NCBI GenBank assembly: GCA_028869615.1
Contig: JAGWRQ010000120.1
Location: 1 to 6,574, forward strand
Direction of reading: 5' to 3'
DNA length: 6,574 bases
DNA from: Candidatus Methylomirabilota bacterium
GTDB lineage: Bacteria > Methylomirabilota > Methylomirabilia > Methylomirabilales > Methylomirabilaceae
Numbering within the stretch: the first letter of the stretch is position 1; each line of letters begins with the position of its first letter. Made by a program: the position numbers and the translations under genes. Below the pieces are notes generated by a model that did not search any database, had not been told where the DNA came from, and saw only the letters and a list, made by a program, of their open reading frames with translations. Positions 1-4,389 of this stretch are shown in pieces.

Positions 1-16
1 TTGCCAACATATCCAT

Positions 17-44
17 TTGACTCGGTCATCGGAGACTTTCTAAG
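17..44 (+). promoter_or_regulatory. Possible sigma-70-type promoter upstream of the porin gene
   Basis: TTGACT at 17-22 matches five of six bases of the -35 consensus. A 16-base spacer leads to TCTAAG at 39-44, which matches only four of six -10 bases. Transcription would begin near position 51 and leave a leader of about 22 bases that contains the ribosome binding site. The -10 box is weak and the window starts too close to show further upstream elements. The window also opens with TTGCC, which could be the -12 half of a sigma-54 promoter whose -24 half lies outside, so the real promoter may be a different one. Confidence 0.25.
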
Positions 45-59
45 TAGTCGCACCCAAAG

Positions 60-69
60 AGGGGAGGAA
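60..69 (+). promoter_or_regulatory. Ribosome binding site that fixes the porin start
   Basis: AGGGGAGGAA lies five to six bases before ATG at 73 and is a strong Shine-Dalgarno match. It favours ATG 73 over the in-frame TTG at position 1, which has no visible leader, and over ATG 79, which lies two codons further on. Confidence 0.75.
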
Positions 70-72
70 TCA

Positions 73-1461
73 ATGAGCATGCGGAAGTTGAAACATCTGA
101 CGGTCACCAGGTTAGTAATGAGTGGGGTGCTCCTCCTCACCGCCGTAATCGCTGCGCCTGCGGCGTGGGCGGAGGATAACAAGGATCGCCAGATCAGGGA
201 GTTGAGGGAACTGGTCGAACGCCTGGGCCAACGGCTGAACCAACTCGAAAATCAGGTTGGCGCCAAGAAAGAAGTCGCCACCGCACCGGGAGCACCGGGG
301 GCGCCCGCGGAAGCCCCTCAGAGCCTCGGTGATCGGGTCAAGAGTCTGGAGGAGGCCCTCAAGGCTGCCCCCGTCTTGGCCACGATGAAAGACTGGCAGT
401 TCGGGGGGCATGTTGCGGTCTCCTATAACTACAACTTCAGAGATCCCAAATCTCAGAACAACGCCCTCAGGCTGTTCGACGAGCGCGCGAATCAGTTCGA
501 CGTGAATCAGGCTGAGCTGTATGTCGAAAAACCGACCAGCGAGGCTTTACCCATCGGCTTTGGCCTTGACGTACTCCTTGGAAGAGATGCGAAGAAGGTG
601 CACTCGACGGGGCTTGGCGAGGCAAATCAGCCGTTTGACCTCACGCAGGCGTACGTCACCTACAAAGTGCCGTTCGGCAACGGCATCGACCTGAAAGGCG
701 GAAAGTTCGTGACCCTTCACGGTGCCGAGGTGATTCGTCGAACAGGCAATTTCAACATCTCCCGTTCACTGGCGTTCTCCTGGGCCATCCCGTTCACCCA
801 CACCGGCGTCATGGCGACCTATCCGTTCACCGACTGGCTTTCGGCAACCGTGGGGATTGTGAACGGCTGGGACAACACGGATGACAACAACAGAGGGAAG
901 TCGTTCCATGGCGCGGCTACTGTCACACCTTCCTTCCTCAAGGATTTTACGCTTACTGTTGGTGGAACATGGGGCGCGGAGGCGCGGTTCGCCGGCGATA
1001 CGGCAAACGGCCCCAAGCGTGGGTTGCTGGATGTCATTGCCACCTATAAGCCGATCGCGCCATTGACCCTCACACTGAACTACGACTACGGGAGGCAGCC
1101 TGATCTCGGCGTGGATCCAATCACCGGAACCTTTGTGGCCGGCAGTCAAACCGCAGTCTGGCACGCGGTGGCGGCCTATGCCACCTACGATATTACCGAC
1201 AGGATCTCGGTGGGCGTGCGGGGTGAGTACTTCAAAGACCAGGATGGTTTCCGGCTCCCTGGCGCAACGCCGGGTAGCAAACTGGAGGTCTGGGAGACGA
1301 CACTCACCGGCAGGTATAAGCTCTTCGATCACGTCTTTGCCAGCATTGAGTACCGCCACGATGAGGCAACGGACAACAAACAGATATTTGACAGAGGCGA
1401 CGGGACGAAAAACGCCAGTTCGCAAAATACGATTCAAGGCGAGTTGATCTATCAGTTCTAG
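73..1461 (+). CDS. Outer-membrane beta-barrel porin with N-terminal coiled coil (BBP2-like)
   Basis: Predicted 462-residue outer-membrane porin. From ATG 73 the N-terminus is a clear Sec signal peptide: basic residues R4, K5 and K7, a hydrophobic core at about 14-28, and a cleavage site after AWA at residue 33. A short coiled coil follows (about 35-65, with heptad leucines and charged residues), then a Gly/Ala/Pro linker, then from about residue 110 a region of alternating beta strands rich in Tyr, Phe and Asn. Motifs such as NGWDNTDDNN, GKFVTLHGAEV and PFTHTGV resemble porins of the OmpL-like/BBP2 type. The protein ends in Tyr-Gln-Phe, the aromatic C-terminus expected of a BAM-assembled barrel. 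Family membership is judged from these patterns, and the substrate cannot be read from sequence. Because amt follows after 87 bases, a role in letting small nitrogenous solutes into the periplasm is a reasonable inference only. Confidence 0.85.
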   Translation: MSMRKLKHLTVTRLVMSGVLLLTAVIAAPAAWAEDNKDRQIRELRELVERLGQRLNQLENQVGAKKEVATAPGAPGAPAEAPQSLGDRVKSLEEALKAAPVLATMKDWQFGGHVAVSYNYNFRDPKSQNNALRLFDERANQFDVNQAELYVEKPTSEALPIGFGLDVLLGRDAKKVHSTGLGEANQPFDLTQAYVTYKVPFGNGIDLKGGKFVTLHGAEVIRRTGNFNISRSLAFSWAIPFTHTGVMATYPFTDWLSATVGIVNGWDNTDDNNRGKSFHGAATVTPSFLKDFTLTVGGTWGAEARFAGDTANGPKRGLLDVIATYKPIAPLTLTLNYDYGRQPDLGVDPITGTFVAGSQTAVWHAVAAYATYDITDRISVGVRGEYFKDQDGFRLPGATPGSKLEVWETTLTGRYKLFDHVFASIEYRHDEATDNKQIFDRGDGTKNASSQNTIQGELIYQF

Positions 1462-1473
1462 ATGCAACGGGCA

Positions 1474-1507
1474 GCGGCGGCGGCCGCAAGGGAGAGGCAG
1501 CCGCCGC
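1474..1507 (+). other. Strong GC-rich hairpin in the porin-amt spacer
   Basis: GCGGCGGC at 1474-1481 is the exact reverse complement of GCCGCCGC at 1500-1507. Inside it, one G-A mismatch is followed by three more pairs (1483-1485 with 1496-1498), leaving a ten-base loop. No T-run follows, so it does not look like an intrinsic terminator. It could stabilise the 3' end of the porin mRNA, cause partial termination, or act as a leader structure for amt. It lies just after the porin stop and about 30 bases before the amt ribosome binding site. Confidence 0.45.
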
Positions 1508-1522
1508 AATCCCACAGCGGCG

Positions 1523-1538
1523 TGAGGACGCGCCCTCA
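1523..1538 (+). other. Small hexaloop hairpin abutting the amt ribosome binding site
   Basis: TGAGG at 1523-1527 pairs with CCTCA at 1534-1538 around a six-base loop (ACGCGC). The right arm ends on the first base of the amt Shine-Dalgarno sequence (AGGAGG, 1538-1543). It is the second hairpin of a tandem pair in this leader, 15 bases after the larger one. Tandem hairpins with hexaloops are what ANTAR proteins bind, but the loop here has C, not G, at position 4, so the match is partial. Confidence 0.25.
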
Positions 1539-1543
1539 GGAGG
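1538..1543 (+). promoter_or_regulatory. Ribosome binding site that fixes the amt start
   Basis: AGGAGG lies five bases before ATG 1549 and is a perfect Shine-Dalgarno core. It selects ATG 1549 over the in-frame ATG at 1462, which directly follows the porin stop, has no Shine-Dalgarno sequence, and would add 29 low-complexity residues in front of the signal peptide. Confidence 0.85.
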
Positions 1544-1548
1544 TAAAC

Positions 1549-3231
1549 ATGCTGATACGGTTACGAAGTAAACAAGTTGTAGCGGTGGCCTTCATGGCCC
1601 TGCTGTTCCTCGGCTTGGCGACCACCCTGTGGGCCCAGGAGGCGCCGGCACCGAGTGCTCCAGCGCCCGCCGCGGCAGCGACCCCGGCGCCACCCAAGCC
1701 GGATCCGGCCGGCACCGCCACCGGGACTATCGCTGACGTGCCGGCGAAAGAGGCCGGCAAGCCGACCCTACAGGAGGTGGCTGAGGCGGCTGGGCACAAC
1801 AAGATCTCGATCAACATCATGTGGACCCTGATCACCGGGTTCCTGGTTATGTTTATGCAGGCCGGTTTCGCCTTGGTTGAAACCGGGTTCTGCAGAGCGA
1901 AGAATGCCTCCCATACCATGCTGATGAACTTTTTGATCTATGCGATCGGCATGACCGGCTATTGGATTCTGGGTTTCGGTCTGCAGATGGGCGGTGTAGG
2001 CGCGACACCCCTCGCGGGCGGGACCGCCGGCCTGGATGGCGAATTCGTCCTCCACCTCTTCGGAAAGGACTTCGGCCTCTTTGGAACGAAGGGATTTTTC
2101 CTGCAAGGCGTCAACTACGACACGGCGATCTTCACCCTCTTCCTCTTTCAGATGGTCTTCATGGATACGACGGCCACCATCCCGACTGGGGCGATGGCTG
2201 AACGCTGGAAGCTCTCTGCGTTCTTTATCTATGGCTTCTTCATCTCAATGATCATCTACCCGCTCTATGCCAACTGGGTCTGGGGCGCCGGATGGCTTTC
2301 GCAGCTTGGGAAGAACTTCGGTCTCGGCCATGGCCATGTTGACTTCGCCGGCTCGTCGGTGGTCCATATGGTGGGAGGCGTGTGCGCCCTGGCTGGCGCC
2401 ATGGTCATTGGCCCCCGCATTGGGAAATACAACAAGGACGGCACACCGAATGCGATCCCTGGTCACCATATCCCGATGGCGATCCTCGGTACCTTCATCC
2501 TGGCTTTCGGATGGTTCGGCTTTAACCCCGGCAGCACGCTCGCCGGCACCGATCTGCGCATCGGCGTCGTGGCGACCAACACCATGCTCGCCTCGGCCTC
2601 CGGCGCGCTCGTCGCCACCCTCTACATGTGGTTCGTCTACGGCAAGCCCGATCCCAGCATGGCCGCCAATGGGCTGCTGGCCGGCCTTGTAGCCATCACA
2701 GCCCCCTGCGCTTTCGTCAACTCTGTCTCGGCCTTCTTGATCGGGGCCATTGCCGGCCTCCTGGTCTGCTTGAGCGTCTTCTTTGTGGAGCGAACCCTTA
2801 AGGTGGATGATCCCGTCGGCGCGATCTCGGTCCACGGAGTCAATGGCGCGTGGGGCGTCCTGAGCCTCGGCCTGTTCGCTGACGGCGTCTACGGCGATGG
2901 CTTCAACGGCGTGACAGGGACCGTGAAAGGTCTGTTTTATGGCGACGTGAGCCAGCTCATCGCCCAGTCTATCGGTATACTGACCTGCTTCGTCTTTGTC
3001 TTCTCCATCTCCTGGGTCTTCTTCAAGATCCAGGATGCGATCATGGGAATTCGCGTCTCCGCTGAAGATGAGATCGGCGGTCTTGACGAGCCAGAGACGG
3101 GCGTCCTGGCGTACCCTGACTTTACAGTGCTGCCAGCCCACCACATCTCGACCGCCGGGCGGCCGGCAGCCCCTTCGCCTGCACTCAGACCGGAACTGCT
3201 CAGGACAACAACACCAAAGGAGGTGTTGTAA
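1549..3231 (+). CDS. amt: Ammonium transporter, Amt/MEP/Rh family
   Basis: A 560-residue inner-membrane ammonium channel/transporter. The N-terminus is a signal peptide (hydrophobic 10-26, cleavage near LWA at 29), as in Amt proteins whose first segment is cleaved. An unusually long Ala/Pro-rich stretch (about 31-65) follows, then eleven likely membrane helices from about residue 88. By alignment from memory with E. coli AmtB, the outer-gate Phe107 corresponds to F204, Trp148 to W245, Asp160 to D265, the twin histidines His168 and His318 to H273 and H429, Phe215 to F325 and Ser219 to S329. All conduction residues are therefore present. The stretch MDTTATIPTGAMAER marks a known bacterial subgroup. 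The cytoplasmic tail has GIRV and GLD, but where AmtB has His-Gly-Glu it has Thr-Gly-Val, followed by about 30 extra Pro/Ser/Thr-rich residues. No glnK lies next to it. The next gene encodes an ANTAR regulator. Confidence 0.95.
   Translation: MLIRLRSKQVVAVAFMALLFLGLATTLWAQEAPAPSAPAPAAAATPAPPKPDPAGTATGTIADVPAKEAGKPTLQEVAEAAGHNKISINIMWTLITGFLVMFMQAGFALVETGFCRAKNASHTMLMNFLIYAIGMTGYWILGFGLQMGGVGATPLAGGTAGLDGEFVLHLFGKDFGLFGTKGFFLQGVNYDTAIFTLFLFQMVFMDTTATIPTGAMAERWKLSAFFIYGFFISMIIYPLYANWVWGAGWLSQLGKNFGLGHGHVDFAGSSVVHMVGGVCALAGAMVIGPRIGKYNKDGTPNAIPGHHIPMAILGTFILAFGWFGFNPGSTLAGTDLRIGVVATNTMLASASGALVATLYMWFVYGKPDPSMAANGLLAGLVAITAPCAFVNSVSAFLIGAIAGLLVCLSVFFVERTLKVDDPVGAISVHGVNGAWGVLSLGLFADGVYGDGFNGVTGTVKGLFYGDVSQLIAQSIGILTCFVFVFSISWVFFKIQDAIMGIRVSAEDEIGGLDEPETGVLAYPDFTVLPAHHISTAGRPAAPSPALRPELLRTTTPKEVL
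3208..3229 (+). promoter_or_regulatory. Perfect 8-bp dyad with AAAGGA hexaloop across the amt stop
   Basis: ACAACACC at 3208-3215 pairs perfectly with GGTGTTGT at 3222-3229 around the six-base loop AAAGGA, and the last base is the T of the amt stop codon. As RNA this is a stable hairpin whose loop has A at position 1 and G at position 4, the pattern reported for ANTAR-bound hexaloops. As DNA it is a dyad of the general form of an activator site (ACC-N6-GGT), centred about 53 bases before the transcription start predicted from the sigma-54 element downstream. It also contains AGGAGG with no start codon at a usable distance. It is not an intrinsic terminator, because no T-run follows. Confidence 0.5.
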
Positions 3232-3239
3232 CATCTCAT

Positions 3240-3255
3240 TGATGGTGGCCTATCA
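3240..3255 (+). other. Second small hexaloop hairpin after the amt stop
   Basis: TGATG at 3240-3244 pairs with TATCA at 3251-3255 (four Watson-Crick pairs and one G-U) around the six-base loop GTGGCC. It sits ten bases after the stronger hairpin and has G at loop position 4 but G, not A, at position 1. A competing stem, GTGGC at 3245-3249 with GCCAC at 3259-3263, is mutually exclusive with it. Alone it is weak. It matters as the possible second half of an ANTAR-type dual hairpin. Confidence 0.25.
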
Positions 3256-3260
3256 CTTGC
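3246..3260 (+). promoter_or_regulatory. Candidate sigma-54 (RpoN) promoter for the ANTAR gene
   Basis: TGGC at 3246-3249 and TTGC at 3257-3260 stand at exactly the -24/-12 spacing (GG-N10-GC) of sigma-54 promoters. The full site is TGGCCTATCACTTGCC. The four-base cores both match the consensus, while the three bases after TGGC differ. Transcription would start near 3271-3272 and give a short leader holding AGGA at 3281-3284 before ATG 3289. It lies in the only gap between amt and the regulator gene, where a nitrogen-responsive promoter would make sense. No clear NtrC site is seen upstream, although the dyad at 3208-3229 could be an activator site. Confidence 0.5.
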
Positions 3261-3288
3261 CACGTGGTGAGCCTGGGCATAGGATGAG

Positions 3289-3882
3289 ATGATGCCGAAA
3301 AAGTATGTAGTCATCGTTGACGACAGCCCCAGATCGCGAGCAACCCTCGGCGACGCGCTCAAGCGGCTCGGGTTCGAGGTGGCTGGAGAGGGGGCGAGCG
3401 GGGCTGAAGCCGTGCGTCTGGCCCAAAAACTGAAACCCGATGTGCTGTTCCTGGCTGTGGGTCTCCCGGACATGGATGGCCTGACAGCGGCCACTCATAT
3501 CCTGGAGACCCTCCCCATTCCGATCCTGATCCTGAGCAGTCATCTCGATCAGGAGTTGATCCAACGCGCCAAAGAGGCCGGCGTGATGGCGTACCTGCTC
3601 AAACCGCTTCGCGAGGAGGAGTTGTTGCCGGCGATCGAGTTGGCTATCTCCCGGTTCGAGGAGTTCGACGCCCTCAGAAAAGAGAATGCGGACTTAAGGC
3701 GGACCCTCGAGGATCGGAAGCTGATCGAGCGCGCAAAGGGCATTCTGATGGAACGAGAGCGGATCTCCGAACAGCAGGCGTTCGCGCGGATCCAAAAAAC
3801 GAGCATGAACACGCGGCGATCAATGGCCGAGATCGCTCAGGCCATCTTGCTGAGCGAAGCGGTCACCGGCAGGACACAATAA
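3289..3882 (+). CDS. ANTAR-domain response regulator lacking the phosphoacceptor Asp
   Basis: A 197-residue cytoplasmic regulator of the AmiR/NasT class: receiver domain (about 5-120), linking coiled coil (about 122-145) and C-terminal ANTAR RNA-binding domain (about 137-190). The ANTAR signature is clear in RKLIERAKGILMERERISE followed by the helix around SMAEIAQAIL. ANTAR proteins bind paired RNA hairpins and prevent transcription termination. The receiver keeps the acidic pair D11-D12, S83 and K105 before proline. In the segment that should read Leu-Asp-x-x-x-Pro it has LAVGLPDMDG, with A56 (GCT at 3454-3456) in place of the phosphorylated aspartate. Signalling by phosphate is therefore unlikely, and control by a binding partner or ligand, as for AmiR with AmiC, is a plausible alternative. 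ATG 3292 is a possible second start. It follows amt by 57 bases and precedes the DUF2231 gene by seven. NasT is a relative, but that name is not warranted without a NasS partner. Confidence 0.9.
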   Translation: MMPKKYVVIVDDSPRSRATLGDALKRLGFEVAGEGASGAEAVRLAQKLKPDVLFLAVGLPDMDGLTAATHILETLPIPILILSSHLDQELIQRAKEAGVMAYLLKPLREEELLPAIELAISRFEEFDALRKENADLRRTLEDRKLIERAKGILMERERISEQQAFARIQKTSMNTRRSMAEIAQAILLSEAVTGRTQ

Positions 3883-3889
3883 AGAGCAG

Positions 3890-4351
3890 ATGAAAGGAGT
3901 CATTCACCCCCTCTCCGTACATCTGCCCATCGCCTTACTTTTGATGGCCTTTATGACGATGTGTTATTGGCTGTTCAAAGGGCTGGCCACATCGGTCTTC
4001 GAGAACCGGATCTACAGCCTCACGCGTTTTAATACTGTCGCAGGATTGGTATTCGTACTCCTTGCCATGGCAACAGGGTTCCGGGATGTGCTGGCGGGTT
4101 ATTGGGTCACTTTCAACTCCCCCCTGGGGAAGTGGCTCTACGTCAAGGTCACCCTGGCTGTGCTCATTGTGATTATCTATAGCACTTTCCTCTGGCAAAG
4201 TCGCAAGAAGCCTCACTATCTTCAAGAGGACCCAAAGATTATGACGTGGTGCCTTATTACGCAGTTGGTGGGCTTCCTCCTGGTGATAACTGTCACTGCG
4301 CTGGGGACGATGCTGGTGTTCTATCCGCATGTCCTTGCGCGGCTCGGCTGA
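3890..4351 (+). CDS. DUF2231-like four-helix membrane protein
   Basis: A 153-residue integral membrane protein with four likely helices at about 10-30, 47-67, 83-103 and 118-144. The opening HPLSVHLPIALLL has the two conserved histidines (H6, H11) typical of DUF2231. The end of helix 4, with LVFYPHV (H147), resembles that family's C-terminal LVY-x-H pattern, and GFRD after helix 2 also fits. The function of the family is not settled. Conserved histidines near the membrane surface suggest haem or metal binding, which would suit the neighbouring quinone-linked dehydrogenase, but this is inference. The start is set by the N-terminal motif, which begins at residue 6. The ribosome binding site is weak (AAAGAG overlapping the upstream stop), consistent with translational coupling to the regulator gene seven bases before. 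Its stop codon overlaps an ATG at 4351 (TGATG) in the frame of the next gene. Confidence 0.75.
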   Translation: MKGVIHPLSVHLPIALLLMAFMTMCYWLFKGLATSVFENRIYSLTRFNTVAGLVFVLLAMATGFRDVLAGYWVTFNSPLGKWLYVKVTLAVLIVIIYSTFLWQSRKKPHYLQEDPKIMTWCLITQLVGFLLVITVTALGTMLVFYPHVLARLG

Positions 4352-4374
4352 TGAGACGAGGCGAATTGGTGGAT

Positions 4375-4380
4375 AAAGGG
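4375..4380 (+). promoter_or_regulatory. Ribosome binding site supporting the ATG 4390 start
   Basis: AAAGGG lies nine bases before ATG 4390. It favours that start over the in-frame ATG at 4351, which overlaps the upstream stop codon but has only a poor Shine-Dalgarno sequence. Confidence 0.5.
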
Positions 4381-4389
4381 ACTGGTCGC

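Larger units (their letters stand above)
3232..3291 (+). repeat. Inverted repeat that could mask the ANTAR gene start codon
   Basis: CATCTCAT at 3232-3239 is the exact reverse complement of ATGAGATG at 3284-3291. The right arm includes the start codon at 3289 and abuts the AGGA ribosome binding site at 3281-3284. In a read-through transcript from amt the pairing would enclose 44 bases and could hide the start. In a transcript starting near 3271 the left arm would be absent and the start free. The pairing is visible, and the regulatory meaning is inferred. Confidence 0.35.

Noticed and set aside
1..72. In-frame TTG at position 1 as the porin start
   Set aside because: It would put 24 polar residues before a clear signal peptide, and ATG 73 has a strong ribosome binding site.
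766..1515. Minus-strand open frame opposite the porin gene
   Set aside because: It overlaps the well-supported porin and has no recognisable domain or plausible start signal.
3208..3229. Intrinsic terminator for amt
   Set aside because: The stem is good but is followed by AACATCTCATT with no T-run, so another role is more likely.
2245..3234. Long minus-strand open frame opposite amt
   Set aside because: It is the antisense of a gene with conserved transporter motifs. Its His/Asp/Gly/Arg-rich composition is typical of GC-biased shadow frames.
3242..3292. 16-codon leader peptide whose TGA stop overlaps the ANTAR ATG
   Set aside because: The only Shine-Dalgarno sequence (AGGAGG, 3218-3223) is 18 bases away, too far, and the frame overlaps the sigma-54-like site. 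No telltale run of regulatory codons is seen.
4246..4389. Upstream extended start of the ndh frame
   Set aside because: The extension overlaps the DUF2231 gene and encodes no conserved part of a flavoprotein. Starts at 4390 or 4351 are far more plausible.
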